Of a stretch of DNA of 64,000 nucleotides, positions 42,201 through 50,828 are shown piece by piece. The first letter of the stretch is position 1. Each line of letters begins with the position of its first letter. A model generated the notes under the pieces. The model was not told the DNA's origin. It worked only from the letters and a program-made list of their open reading frames with translations, and ran no database searches. The stretch spans positions 41,825,669-41,889,668 of the forward strand of contig NC_092462.1 in NCBI RefSeq assembly GCF_047495875.1, read 5' to 3'. A program made the translations under genes and the position numbers. The stretch comes from Pithys albifrons albifrons. Lineage: Eukaryota; Chordata; Aves; Passeriformes; Thamnophilidae.

Positions 42201-45200
42201 TCAGAAAACAGTAGGTAATTCTGTGCATCAGAAGCATTTTCTCTTGTTTAGATTGGAGTTTTGTGAGAAATCATGCAGTATTTTGAAGTTTAAATCCTAA
42301 CTCCTCATATGAGTAAGTTTTCAGATACCTACTGTCCTCTGAAATACTACTTTGTTTATATCCAAAAACTATTCCTGTAAATGTCTGTAAGTATCTTTAT
42401 TTCTTTTCAGTACATCTTCTGTGTAGAGGTCATCTGTAGTTATGTCATCAATACCAAAAGTATATCCTTGTTCCAGTGTTTTGGTATTTAGCACAATTAA
42501 ATTTTTCTGTAGATTCAGTTTCTTCTATACAAAAATCATGGAAGAAAAACACAGGAAATAGTGTTTCAGCTTTAATTTTGATAGTGTTTCTTCTTTGTCA
42601 TCTTATACTCACTTTAGTTTAAATTAAACCCAGATAGAGAGATTCCAATCTGGCACTTATTTTTGGTAGAAAAGTGCCAGATTTTTGGGACTTATTGAAT
42701 GTATGGCCATTTCATTAGGGTGCTTTTCTGTATTTTATGTAGATCACTCAAGAAACATCATGTAAGTACAAACAGTCATGTACATACCTATTATTCATAC
42801 TCCTACAGACACTGGGCTGAAATCCAAGTTTCTCTGAGAGCATCCTGAAAAAAATTAATGGATTAAAAAATGAAAAAGGAATATATGGTAATAGGGAGTA
42901 TGAAAACAAAGAAGTCATCTATGCTGTTAACCTGAAATGCAGTAGTCACAAGAATCTCCTGTATAATTTGGGAAAGGATAAAATTAGAAAATTTTCAATA
43001 TTGTATGTTATTAACGAGGGAAGCTGGTAAAACATATGGCCAGTGACATATGCAAAATGAATTAAGACATTATCGGTTGTAGATTGCAAATTTATGCTCA
43101 CTACTAATAAAACAAAGTAATATTTATAGGTTAAATTCATTTTTAAATCATTATTTTGGAGTTGGGGACTGAAGAAGTTAACAGCAGTACAAGCTGACTG
43201 GATTTTGAGCAAGTTTTTGAAAGGGTGGTGCTCTTTCATGTAAAACACTTTCATATAAAACACCAGAGTCCATTTCAACAGACAGAGGGTACCACTACCC
43301 TGCTGTGAACAGCTTTGTTAAAACTACCCAGTATGAAACTGATAGCATGGACAAGCTCTTTTGAATTAGTTGGGTTTGTTGTTTAGGAGTCTGCTGGGTT
43401 GAATTCAGAACTGGAGATGTGAACTCCTAAGTTACAAACCACCTTTGAAGATCGCTGGTCTTGGCTTGCATGTATGTTTTAATTTGAGGTAACAGAACAG
43501 TGGGTTTGAGTGTCTGAAGTTAAGAATCAAAAAGCAACCTCATTAGAACTTTATAGTTGTTTAAGAATATGGTCAGCCTCCGTTAAATTTTGATGGCTGA
43601 CAAAATTCATGCTACAGTACATAATATTTGTCTGACAGTGCCTGCGGCCCAGAAATGAAAGCAAAGTGGACACCCAAGGTGGGACTGGCCATGCCATGAA
43701 CTCCACGTGTCATGAGGGTGATAATACATGTGTTAGGGGACTCACTTGCATAGGAACAGTGGCTATTTCTCTAAGGAGTCCAGGTGACCTAAAAAGAGCT
43801 GCTGTTCAAATTACTGAGTGCTCAGAAACCCTCGATAAAGCTTGTTAAAAATCGAAGCACAACTATTAATAGCAGTCTTGTTGCCAAAATGGTGGATGGC
43901 ACAGCTGTGATTGTCCTGTTGATGCAGCAGTGCTTGGCAAAGACACAGAGCCAGGAATACTGAGGTACAGAAATACAGGATCTTACTTGGGGGTATGTTG
44001 CTGCTCCACAACGTTCACAAAAGACCTTTGATCTATTGTTACCACTGGTGTTCTGTTCACCTGCCTTGGCTTTCACACCTCTGCAATGCAAATGAAAGAA
44101 GTAAGTCTCGCATGCAAAATAGGTGCCGTGTCATGAATACAAGCACAAAAGTTCATTTTCCTTGCTAACAAGATAACAAAACTTGAAAGCTTATTTTGAG
44201 AGCACACCTTCCCCTGTTTTTCTGTAGAGTAGGTATAGGTAACTACGTTAGTAGTAAGTTTTAGAGTATGTATAGGTACCTTTCCTGAGAGCTTTCATTA
44301 GGAAATAAAAGTGTTTTACACGGAAAGAAAATCAGTGGATCCCAGTTCTAAAAAGATACTTGGATAGACAACATGTGCTCGTACAAATTTAGGTATTGTC
44401 TAATTATATCCTTAAAAAATATCTCATCAAAATTTATAAAACCTAGTAGCCACCTGTGATGGCGTGGGATTTGCTCTATTTTTTTAGGAAAAACCCTGTT
44501 AACTTATTTTGTGCCCATGGCTTAGGTTTGTGATGTTAGTCTTCTGTGTTGCTGACCCTTTATATAGAGATTATCATACATTGATTTAGTTTGGAAAAAA
44601 CTTCCAATATCACTGAGTCCAACAGTAAATCTAACACTGCCAAGTGTTTTCCTTGACACAGAAGAATCTCTCATTTCTTTGACATGAGTAGATGTTCATT
44701 ATCAGCAAAATGCAGTTATTTTTCTTGTTGCAGGCTGATCAGTCAAAAGAAGAGCAGAAACAAGGCTTAAGTGCTGAGAAATTGATGAGGAAAGCTTCTA
44801 AGGATGTGTGCCGGCTGCGGGAGCAGAGCCAGAAAGTGCCGCTGCAGGTGCAGTCATTCAGGTAGGGCCTGTTCTGCTATTCATGCTCTTTCTAATGTAG
44901 TGAAGTAACATGAATTCTTTCTAGATATAATCAGACATGCCCTGTAATATTAGTCAAAAGTCCACGTGCTTTTGAATTGCCAGAAGCATCACGAATTTCT
45001 AACGTGGCTCTAAGTCGGAGTTTCAAAGAACCAGGCCTGGGTAGTTGCTCATGTGTCAGAGGTGTCAGTGTGTCAGCTGGGATGTGATGAGGAAGCCAAA
45101 GGGGGTTTCAGACCTGTGTAACATCTGCTGTAGGCAGGCACGTGTGTGGCTGTTGCTGTGCCTCACCTCACCCACAGGAGGTTGACAGTAGGCTTTAAGT

Positions 45201-46877
45201 CATGACATCTCTTCCAGTGATGACAGGTGCCTGGAGCAAATCACCCCTCAAGGAGAAGTAGAACAGGATAAATCTCATCAGGGAACTGATTAAGCACTAC
45301 TTGTACCTTGCTCAAGGAAGATCTTGAATCCTTCCTTCTTTTTGTTTCCCTTCTCCATCTGGTTGTGGGAACAGCAACCAATTACTTGAAGCAAATAATT
45401 AACTGTTCTTGCTTACCATAAGCCAGAATGAACACTTTCTATCTCAAATCTTAATTCTAACTGGTCTAAATTCTTAAAGTAAGTGGCAGGACTTGTAGCC
45501 TGAAGGCCACACTTACATATGAAAATAAATACAAATATTTTGATTGAAAAATACCGTGCTTGTTCTTGAACATAGAAACAATACTGCAAGTTAATTTGAT
45601 CTGTTTTGTCAGTAACACATGTTTTTAAAGTTTGATTGGATTCCTTTATTGGAAGTGAAAGTCAGCTGCTAATAAATGTGAGATATATATCATTTTTTAA
45701 CCCTCATTTGTGAGCAGCTGGAGAAATCTGTAAGCAAGTAAGGGCCTGTGAGGTGATATGTATTGCAAACCACAGCTGTAAGTGATGCAATCAAAGCAAG
45801 AGAGAAAGGAAAGGAGTTACTCAGCAAAGAAGAACAGCTGAGTTGTTTAGTGCGACACTGAGAGCAGTTTTCACCTTATGTGCAAGTCTTGAGAAGGAGT
45901 TTTGGTCAGTGCTGGTCATTTAACAGTCATCACAAACTGCTGCCTAAATCTACCAGAACATGTAATAGTGCTCAAGACTTCATTTCCCTTGCAAGGGGGA
46001 TATCAAAAAGCTCCATTGTCCTTTATCTTCTAGTCACCACACAACTAGGAGGAGGAATCCAGTTTAGCTAGTTGATTTTATTTTGAGCTACTGTTTCTCT
46101 TGGGAACTCAAGCTTCACCAGTGAAAAACATTGTTTAGTCTTCTGGAGAAATACTTACTGCGGAGGCGGAATTGTATGTGCCCTGCTAGGTGGGTTTGTT
46201 ACAGTGCTGTGGCCTCAGCCCAATCACAGAGAGGCATTTTTGAAGCTGTCAAGAAGAATGACTCTTCCAAGCTTTAATTTTTAAGTCCCTGGTACTTATC
46301 TTCTGCTTTCTGGGCTGCTGCTAGGCAAGCCTGTGTAAAGTTGTTACGCTTCAGTAATTTCTCAGGTCATAGGAGTCAGAAATGGGAACAGCACAGGGGA
46401 AGCAACTGGAGAATGGGTTAACAATTCTGCTTCTCTGAGTCTTGCCCAGACACAACTGTTCCCACCCCCTACCCTCTTCCCATGTCAGGATAAAATAATT
46501 TATTTTGCCTTTTTGTCCCTCCACTGAAAATACCATCATAGGAAGTTCAGTGACTGGATCAATATTTCAGTCTTACCATTGCAGCTATTAATGAAATATT
46601 GATATTTTCCTGTGTCAAAATTGGAGCTGCTTTATACATAAATCTGCCTAAGAAGGGAATTATGTCACATGAATGTGACACACTTGTTGTAAATAAATTC
46701 ACTGTGTATTTTCCAAACCTCTGTTTTAAAGGACTGTGCTGTACAGTAGATGACATTGGAGTCATGCCACGAATGGTAAAATAAAACCTTGTTTTCTTTT
46801 CTAATTTCAGGGAGAAGATAGCGTACTTTACACGAGCAAAGATCAGTATACCAACCCTTCCAGCTGATGATGTGTAA
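1861..46877 (+). CDS. WWC2: WWC2 (WW and C2 domain-containing protein 2), 3' part, 19 coding exons
   Basis: Scaffold of the WWC/KIBRA family. In the family, WWC proteins bind LATS1/2 and other Hippo components through WW domains (here outside the window), bind membrane lipids through a C2 domain, and act in the cytoplasm and at the cell cortex to restrain YAP/TAZ. Nineteen exons join in frame to 1010 codons plus TAA. The sequence fits human WWC2 from memory almost exon by exon, including GLWQ-free coiled-coil text such as QELLYKE and LKIELSKLD, the C2 core [30 protein letters not shown] and the C-terminal PADDV. Human WWC2 is about 1190 residues with, as I recall, 23 exons, so exons 1-4 with both WW domains should lie upstream. 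WWC1 and WWC3 fit less well; the neighbouring claudins independently support WWC2. All donors are GT and all acceptors AG. Exon-by-exon entries follow. Confidence 0.96.
5136..5265 (+). CDS. WWC2: WWC2 coding exon 2 of window (coiled coil)
   Basis: Acceptor ctttccacag, donor gtattt. The first base completes the split codon; 43 codons follow, reading [20 protein letters not shown] and on to EKQDLMK. This is a highly conserved WWC block (the family has KMSGGQSGYELSEAKAIL). The exon ends in phase 0. The 3.2-kb intron before it (1941-5135) contains no recognised repeat or gene. Confidence 0.95.
5933..6079 (+). CDS. WWC2: WWC2 coding exon 3 of window
   Basis: Acceptor tcctggatag, donor gtgagc after GAG. 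It has 49 codons in phase 0, starting [20 protein letters not shown] and ending [10 protein letters not shown]. The matching human segment (SLAKLQERFHLDQ, SRQTLDAGSQTSISGD) is recognisable, with moderate divergence in the serine-rich middle. An A-rich tract (5660-5730) lies in the preceding intron. Confidence 0.94.
6181..6279. repeat. (ATCT)n tetranucleotide microsatellite
   Basis: About 100 bases of nearly uninterrupted CTAT/ATCT units with a few interruptions (ctac, cccatc, ttct) in a WWC2 intron, starting 101 bases after an exon donor. The open frames across it, which read repeated YLSI, are by-products of the repeat. Confidence 0.97.
7135..7208 (+). CDS. WWC2: WWC2 coding exon 4 of window
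   Basis: Acceptor cacccccaacag, donor gtaatg. Encodes [20 protein letters not shown] and then EAKR, a near-invariant WWC segment. It ends with AG of a split codon completed by C in the next exon. The exon sits at the edge of an unusually GC- and CpG-rich block that continues into the following intron. Confidence 0.95.
7210..7460. repeat. GC-rich, CpG-rich intronic block with a 74-bp duplication
   Basis: A 24-base segment, gttgggtctcagcccggagc followed by (t/c)ggg, occurs at 7227-7250 and again at 7301-7324, a 74-base period with one mismatch. The block also has simple runs (gtccctgtccctgtccc) and many CpG dinucleotides, in contrast to the AT-rich introns around it. Open frames on both strands here follow from the base composition. 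I see no evidence that it is a gene. Confidence 0.8.
9284..10112 (-). mobile_element. Probable solo LTR of an endogenous retrovirus (829 bp)
   Basis: The ends are TGT...ACA, and the element is flanked by the 4-base direct repeat GGCC (9280-9283 and 10113-10116). Read on the - strand it starts TGTAGAAGCTCC and ends GGGATGCCACAACA. An AATAAAA polyadenylation signal lies at about 9391-9397, roughly 110 bases before the 3' end, and a purine/pyrimidine-rich tract lies inside. A 4-base duplication is usual for ERV1-type elements. No gag, pol or env sequence is attached, so it appears to be a recombined solo LTR. The family is not identified. Confidence 0.68.
10782..10823. repeat. CCCATCC-type low-complexity tract
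   Basis: Short degenerate tandem repeat of CCCATCCC/CCCAATCCC units (catcccatccccatcctgat and on to cccatcccat). The rest of the 7209-12622 intron, apart from the GC block and the LTR, shows no feature I recognise. Confidence 0.8.
12623..12865 (+). CDS. WWC2: WWC2 coding exon 5 of window (long coiled coil)
   Basis: Acceptor gttttattttag, donor gtaaga. 243 bases: one base finishing a Ser codon, 80 codons, then AG. Encodes [20 protein letters not shown], then [20 protein letters not shown] and [20 protein letters not shown], the most conserved coiled-coil block of the family. The upstream in-frame ATG is not a start; it is the first full codon of an internal exon. The following intron (12866-17667) holds nothing recognised. 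Confidence 0.97.
17668..17757 (+). CDS. WWC2: WWC2 coding exon 6 of window (end of coiled coil)
   Basis: Acceptor ctctttgcag, donor gtgaga. Encodes [20 protein letters not shown] and then TTYLHSQLR. The split first codon reads AGC (Ser), where human WWC2 has Arg from memory. It ends with AG of a split codon. Confidence 0.95.
18406..18535 (-). mobile_element. CR1 LINE 3' fragment
   Basis: The + strand shows aggatcatagaattatagaa, then ttgggttggaagggacctta and aagatcatctagttcaatcc, the reverse complement of the CR1 3' UTR with its short terminal repeats. It is about 130 bases, strongly 5'-truncated and antisense to WWC2. The rest of the 17758-19711 intron is unremarkable. Confidence 0.92.
19712..20325 (+). 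CDS. WWC2: WWC2 coding exon 7 of window (serine-rich linker, largest exon)
   Basis: Acceptor ctctttgcag, donor gtaact. 614 bases. Begins with Ser-rich repeats ([20 protein letters not shown]), continues with [28 protein letters not shown] and [20 protein letters not shown], and ends in a poorly conserved acidic/serine region ([24 protein letters not shown]). This is the low-complexity, phosphorylatable linker between the coiled coil and the C2 domain. The open frame runs a few codons past the donor to a stop, but the frame of the next exon requires the splice. Confidence 0.96.
21364..21955 (-). mobile_element. CR1 LINE, 5'-truncated, with remnant of reverse transcriptase C-terminus
   Basis: About 590 bases. 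The 3' end is at 21364 (+ strand acagaatcacagaatcaact, then gggttggaagggaccca). The - strand has an 81-codon open stretch at 21684-21929 matching the end of CR1 ORF2 ([43 protein letters not shown]). It is a dead fragment, not an active element, and lies antisense to WWC2. The 5' boundary is approximate. The rest of the 20326-24390 intron shows no other feature I recognise. Confidence 0.94.
24391..24514 (+). CDS. WWC2: WWC2 coding exon 8 of window
   Basis: Acceptor cctttctttag, donor gtaggt. 2 + 40 codons + 2 bases. Encodes [20 protein letters not shown] and then [20 protein letters not shown]. The human counterpart [20 protein letters not shown] is nearly identical. It leads into the C2 domain. 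Confidence 0.95.
26964..27044 (+). CDS. WWC2: WWC2 coding exon 9 of window (start of C2 domain)
   Basis: Acceptor tattgtttctag, donor gtaagt. Encodes [20 protein letters not shown] and then QVQIEL; AQVQI-LRY marks the first strand of the WWC C2 domain. The preceding intron (24515-26963) has nothing recognised. Confidence 0.93.
27128..27214 (+). CDS. WWC2: WWC2 coding exon 10 of window (C2 domain)
   Basis: Acceptor ctttctttaacag, donor gtaagt. Encodes [20 protein letters not shown] and then FSVSLGSK. The human sequence is YNAKSSSFMVIIAQLRNL. It ends with GT of a split Val codon. The intron before it is only 83 bases. The intron after it (27215-30314) holds no recognised element. Confidence 0.93.
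30315..30507 (+). CDS. WWC2: WWC2 coding exon 11 of window (C2 domain core)
   Basis: Acceptor gtttctggcag, donor gtatgc. Encodes [20 protein letters not shown], then [20 protein letters not shown] and [19 protein letters not shown]. This is the most conserved part of the C2 domain. In WWC1 the C2 domain binds phosphoinositides, and the same is likely here. The following intron (30508-32090) contains a 183-codon open frame that I do not consider a gene. Confidence 0.96.
32091..32255 (+). CDS. WWC2: WWC2 coding exon 12 of window (end of C2 domain)
   Basis: Acceptor ttttgtgcag, donor gtgagc. 55 codons in phase 0, starting [20 protein letters not shown] and then [20 protein letters not shown]. 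Human WWC2 has [10 protein letters not shown] and LWYNLLPSKQMP. The variable tail ends LDSLDL. Confidence 0.96.
32951..33225 (-). mobile_element. Candidate LTR remnant (endogenous retrovirus), limits uncertain
   Basis: Read on the - strand there is a promoter-like series: a CCAAT box (about 33052), a TATA-like atatatta (about 33006-33012), AATAAA (about 32988), and a following segment ending ATTGGTGTGTGCA. That end resembles the U5 start of avian alpharetrovirus-like LTRs. I found no target duplication, so the ends are approximate and it may be truncated. It lies just upstream of the exon at 33261, antisense to WWC2. Confidence 0.42.
33261..33376 (+). CDS. WWC2: WWC2 coding exon 13 of window (acidic segment)
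   Basis: Acceptor cttgtgaccag, donor gtaaag. Encodes [20 protein letters not shown], then a run of Glu/Asp ([10 protein letters not shown]) and GSEEDW, with the Trp codon split TG/G. The acidic run is typical of WWC proteins at this place, C-terminal to the C2 domain. Confidence 0.95.
33489..33542 (-). mobile_element. CR1 3'-end scrap
   Basis: About 55 bases (tttgggttggaagggacctt, then taaagatcatccagttcca) match the reverse complement of the CR1 3' UTR. It lies about 110 bases after an exon. The rest of this intron (33377-34263) is unremarkable. Confidence 0.85.
34264..34456 (+). CDS. WWC2: WWC2 coding exon 14 of window
   Basis: Acceptor ttcatacag, donor gtgaat. Encodes [20 protein letters not shown] and then a weakly conserved acidic stretch ([20 protein letters not shown]). 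Human has LREASDEIVAEKEAEVK. The variable second half is placed by phase and open frame. The following intron (34457-36398) holds nothing recognised. Confidence 0.92.
36399..36563 (+). CDS. WWC2: WWC2 coding exon 15 of window
   Basis: Acceptor tctttccatag, donor gtaaga. 55 codons: [40 protein letters not shown] and [16 protein letters not shown]. The last part is nearly invariant in WWC proteins. The next intron (36564-39051) shows no recognised element. Confidence 0.96.
39052..39144 (+). CDS. WWC2: WWC2 coding exon 16 of window
   Basis: Acceptor acgttttgacag, donor gtatgt. 31 codons: [20 protein letters not shown] and then [11 protein letters not shown]. Identical to the human segment as I recall it except Ala for Ser. 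Basic and serine-rich. Confidence 0.96.
40260..40502 (+). CDS. WWC2: WWC2 coding exon 17 of window (C-terminal coiled coil)
   Basis: Acceptor caaatgtttcag, donor gtacga. 81 codons: [20 protein letters not shown], then [20 protein letters not shown] and [18 protein letters not shown]. The [10 protein letters not shown] stretch falls in the region that in KIBRA binds atypical PKC; extending that role to WWC2 is inference. The upstream intron ends in an A-rich tract near 40130-40170. Confidence 0.96.
44588..44662 (-). mobile_element. CR1-derived fragment
   Basis: The + strand tttggaaaaaacttccaata followed by ctgagtccaacagtaaatct and aacactgccaagtg matches the reverse complement of a common avian CR1 3' UTR variant, diverged. 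It is about 75 bases, antisense to WWC2, 72 bases before the next exon. The rest of the 40503-44733 intron is without recognised features. Confidence 0.75.
44734..44861 (+). CDS. WWC2: WWC2 coding exon 18 of window
   Basis: Acceptor tcttgttgcag, donor gtaggg. Encodes [20 protein letters not shown], then [20 protein letters not shown] and SF. Closely matches human [21 protein letters not shown]. It ends with AG of a split Arg codon. Confidence 0.96.
46811..46877 (+). CDS. WWC2: WWC2 terminal coding exon (19 of window)
   Basis: Acceptor tctaatttcag. Encodes [20 protein letters not shown] and V, then TAA at 46875-46877. The last four residues, ADDV, form the class III-like PDZ-binding motif conserved in WWC proteins. 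The 1.9-kb intron before it (44862-46810) shows nothing recognised. Confidence 0.97.
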
Positions 46878-49800
46878 TTATGGTTTTTCACTGAAGTGTT
46901 TTTCCATTTGTTCATCTCTTTTTAGATGAACTTTGTAGTGTCAGTGATGTGCTTTCAACGATCTTCTATTTTACATTCACTGTTGATATGTTTATTTGTA
47001 AAATACAGCGAATTGAATTGTTGTAATGTAAAAAATGGCAAAAAACCCCCAACCACCAGAAAACCAAAGTAGATTAATTTTGGTATACTGATGCTGATTT
47101 TGTACAGTTTGTATGTATCGCATGTGTGTTTTTATTTTGTATAGATGGAACAAAGGAACTAAGGCAGTACTAAGCAAGCATCCTGTTGAACTGCACTGTC
47201 TTGAGAAAAATTATGTTCAACAGACAATTGTTTATCTTTTCACTATTTTCATGTGAGCAGACTGTGAAGATGGCTGTTTTGCCATACAATATTTTTGTAC
47301 AAGTGTGACTTTTAAAGTTAGCCACAAGTGTAAGCTCCTTTCCAAAACATCCAGGCTGCCTCACAACAGCTGCTAATTGCATTCATCACCCGCACTGGAA
47401 TTTTGTTTCTGAAAACAAATTTCTTCTGCTTTTGTTTTTCAGTACCTTGTAGGAAGAGACAGCATTTAGTTTTGTGAATTTACAGTACTTTAACCTGCAC
47501 TAAAAGGTTTCTTGCATCTGCAGGAGAATGAGAAAGGCAAGGCAGACAAGTAACCCTAAAAACTTATTATGAAACTACCAAAAGGGGCAGCTGCTTTCTG
47601 AATGGGATGAATCAAATGCATAATACCAACATTGAAATCAGCGTATCCACTGTACAGTTCAAACTGAGAGTTTCTCTCTGTTAATCTTTTGTCCTAGGGG
47701 GCTGTCTGATTGCCAACTAGGAATAAATAAAGGTGTATGTTAGGTTTACAAATATGAAGATGTTTCATCAAAGTATTTGTACTCGGAGAAAAATCTGTCA
47801 CATGCTAAGTTATCAGAAGTCCTGTTGGTAAGGGAAACCCTTTCTGAAAAAGCTGCAGCCTAGAGGTCTGCACATATTTCGGTACAATAAATAACATTTC
47901 TAAAAATACACAGTGGACCCTGTATTCAGTTGCGGGTGTACAGGTTTAATGAATTGATGTGAATGGCTTGCTACTTCCTAGCAGGCTGCTTCATCACAGA
48001 CAGTTTGGATGACTTCTGTTAGAAGTCCAGAACATTAGACATAGGTAGGTGTTTAAGCAGTCCTGTCTTGGTAAAGCAGTTGGGTTCTTATCTCTTGTAC
48101 TGTGTAAGTAGTGGGACATTGCAGAGAGCAGAATTATTTCATTTTCTCCTTAATATGTTGCATTCAGATGCATTTCATTCACTACCTAGTTTTCTTCCCC
48201 GAGCAACAAGCCACAGTGCATGGACTTCATCTCTCAGAAATGCTATAATTACTTGGTGAAAAAATGGAAACAAATATAACCACAATATGGTAGCAGCTGT
48301 CTTAAATTCAACGTGACAATTTTGAGAGGTCTGTGTAACACCCAAGGGTTTTCGTATGCACAGATACATCAGTTCACTGAAATGTATAGCCAACTGTACT
48401 GTTTGGGGCAAGATGACTGATTGAACATCTTTTATGATGCCCCCTTTGGTTTTTGTGTCCTGGGTTTGAGATAACATTCATGTTTGAAAGGTCAATTAAA
48501 AAACAAACACAAAATAAATCTAGAATTATTTAATGTAGAGGTGAAATGAAGGTTGACAGTTTCAACTTCTCAATTTGATTGTATAATTTGTTTGTAGAAA
48601 GATATTTAGAGGTGTACTTTATGATTTTTCTTTTATTTATTTACTGTCTTATTTATGTTCTGTTTAATATAGTTCAGTTCTGGACATAAAAATATTTGAC
48701 ATTAAGGATGCCATTGTGAAAAATACTTAGAGCTGTCTAAATTCTTGCCAGATTAGCTGATTTTCCTCACATGTTGAGTAATTTCCAAAAAAACCTTATT
48801 ATTCTCTGATTTGTAAGCATGAGGTGAGGTCAAAACTTAAGTATTGCTGGCTTCAGCTTGCAAAACTCATTTGAAAATGAGAGACTTATACATATTCATG
48901 CTCTCAGTTTTCCAGATTGGTAAAGTTGTACATATTTATAGGCAGCTTTTAACAATTCTGGGTTTGGAGTTTTGCGGGTTTTTACTAATTCAGCTTATTC
49001 ACACTTGAAACGCTCAATTGAATAAGCTAAAATACCACATACAAATAAGCTCCCATCAGTTTAAAGTTATAAATATTCCTCTTGAAGTGGAATTTACTCT
49101 GCACAGCAGGGTATGAAGAATGTAATTAGTTCTATTGCCAGGTACCAATGTCACTGCAGTTGCATATATATAAAATTAAATATTACTGGTACAAGAATAT
49201 TTAGCCAAATGAGCAAAGTTTAGCAGAAATTGTAGTAGAGCACAAATCAAATAACTTTAAGATTATTTTTCTTTTTACTATTGCTATGTTTATACTGTAT
49301 TAAATATAAAATGCTCAGGACTGAACTAAATATTTAATCAGGTTATATTCTGAATCTGTTTCTGTTCTAATTTTGTCTGTAAGAGTATGCAAGTACATCG
49401 CATAGATTAACTTGTCTCTGCACTTTTCATGTGTTTCAGTGATTGGAAAATACATTTTTTTAACAAAGCTCTTTTCCAGACCAGTGTTTTATTTAATTCT
49501 TTTATTGCTGTTCTATCTCTTTATATGCTCTTTGCAGAAACAGATGGCTGCTACAGCTTTGTCACTGTAAAATCATGGCATTTTGTAGAAAGTTCACCTC
49601 AATCACTGACAGCTTTTAGGGTGTAAATTATATAGAAACTGATTCATGTACTTGAAGGTAGTTTTGTACATTCATGAAGTCAAAACTGCAGCAACAATGA
49701 ACACGGTCCACTCCACTGGACAATACCTCAGGATTATTCAGAAATACTGGCTTTCCTTAGAGAGAGAGGGAGAGATTGGGCAGGGATACAAGGTGGTCTT

Positions 49801-50317
49801 ATTCTCTCTCTCTCACAGAGACATGATGGAGACTCTTGTATTACAGGACTTATGTCTGAGAATGTTTAGTTTACTGTAAATGATACAGGCCCAGTGAACT
49901 TCATTCAAGGTTGTACTGCATGAGGTTTTTGGAATGCATATTGAACTGGCACCACAAACTGTTTGACTTAAACTAATACTATTTTTGTAAAAAGTACATT
50001 GTTTAAAGCAGGCCCCGTAGGAGTTCTACTGTTTAGGATACAGCCAAGCCTCTGTGCAGGCCTAGAGATTAAAAATTTTATGCTCACTCTATAAAAGCCC
50101 AAAGCCATACTACACACCCAAAATCTGCAGTTGATCACCTTTGGGAGAAATACAGTGGTGTGTACTACTTAGTAAGAAAGAATCCCTCCCCCAATCTTGT
50201 AAACAGGGACCTGTCTGTTCAGCAGATTTTTCTTACTGTAATGCAAGAGTAAGAAATCGGAAGACCTGGTATGAACCCTTTTCAAAGTTTTCCAATTTCC
50301 AGATGTTGATGGGCATC
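46878..50317 (+). other. WWC2: Probable WWC2 3' untranslated region
   Basis: AT-rich sequence after the stop with no credible open frame. AATAAA signals occur at 47722, 47726, 47886 and 48513, with another at 51428. An AU-rich cluster (ttttatttatttactgtctt and then atttatg, 48631-48657) and a Pumilio-like tgtacata (48928) fit a regulated 3' UTR. The human WWC2 3' UTR is long and overlaps CLDN22 on the opposite strand, so the longest transcript here may run past 50.3 kb. The true end cannot be read from the sequence. Confidence 0.7.
47722..47731 (+). terminator. WWC2: Overlapping polyadenylation signals (AATAAATAAA)
   Basis: Two AATAAA hexamers overlap, 845 bases after the WWC2 stop codon. 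A third signal is at 47886-47891 and a fourth at 48513-48518. These are candidate proximal cleavage sites; which one is used is unknown. Confidence 0.5.
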
Positions 50318-50828
50318 TTATATATCTGCCATTGCAGACGGCTCTGATAATTGACAGTCAGATGATAAGCAGATTGTGGAGAGGGGTAGAGATCCCCCTA
50401 GAATTATAAAAAAATCCACCAAACCAGCCATGAAACAGGGACTGCAGACATCCATCCACAGGAGTATTCCTCCAAGTAGTAACAGCTGTTTCTTTAGCTT
50501 CTGCTCTGTATCATCCATCTTCAGGCAGTCCAAACAAAGGCTGGAAACCACAACACTCAGAAGTTCTAGTCCATTTGATGTAGACACTAAAATCCTGGAA
50601 ATTTTGAATTCTAGAGGCAAAGCTAGGAAAGAACCAAAATCTTTACACTATGTTCCCCTACACCTTGAACTATACAGGTTTGCCAGAGTCCCATGGTCGA
50701 AGCTCCAGTACATTTAAATCAAAGCTGAGATTTTTCCAGGCTAGTGAATAGTTATAGGTACTGGTTAAAATCCATCCTAGCACAGACAACAGAAATCCAG
50801 CCAACTGTAGCCTGTGTGCCAGTGCCAT
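50318..50828 (-). pseudogene. Decayed CLDN22/CLDN24-type claudin copy
   Basis: The - strand from ATG at 50828 reads MALAHRLQLAGFLLSVLGWI, a claudin first membrane segment close to the intact copy at 52047-52700. It then passes through AWKNLSFDLNVLEL, loses frame near 50691-50700 and hits TAG at 50672-50670. The next frame continues with the claudin signature MGLWQTCIVQ. A second shift near 50641-50655 restores similarity (SFLALPLEFKISRIL, then GLDCLK-like and LLLLGGILLWM). From there it jumps to AGLVDFFIILGGSL, so about 35-40 codons covering the end of the third membrane segment and the second extracellular loop are deleted. Two shifts, a stop and a deletion make a functional claudin implausible. 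Sequencing error could explain one shift but not the deletion. Confidence 0.9.

Noticed and set aside
43639..43678. Possible extra WWC2 exon (gtctgacag acceptor, aag/gtggga donor)
   Set aside because: The flanking exons (40260-40502 and 44734-44861) already join in phase and match human WWC2 without it.
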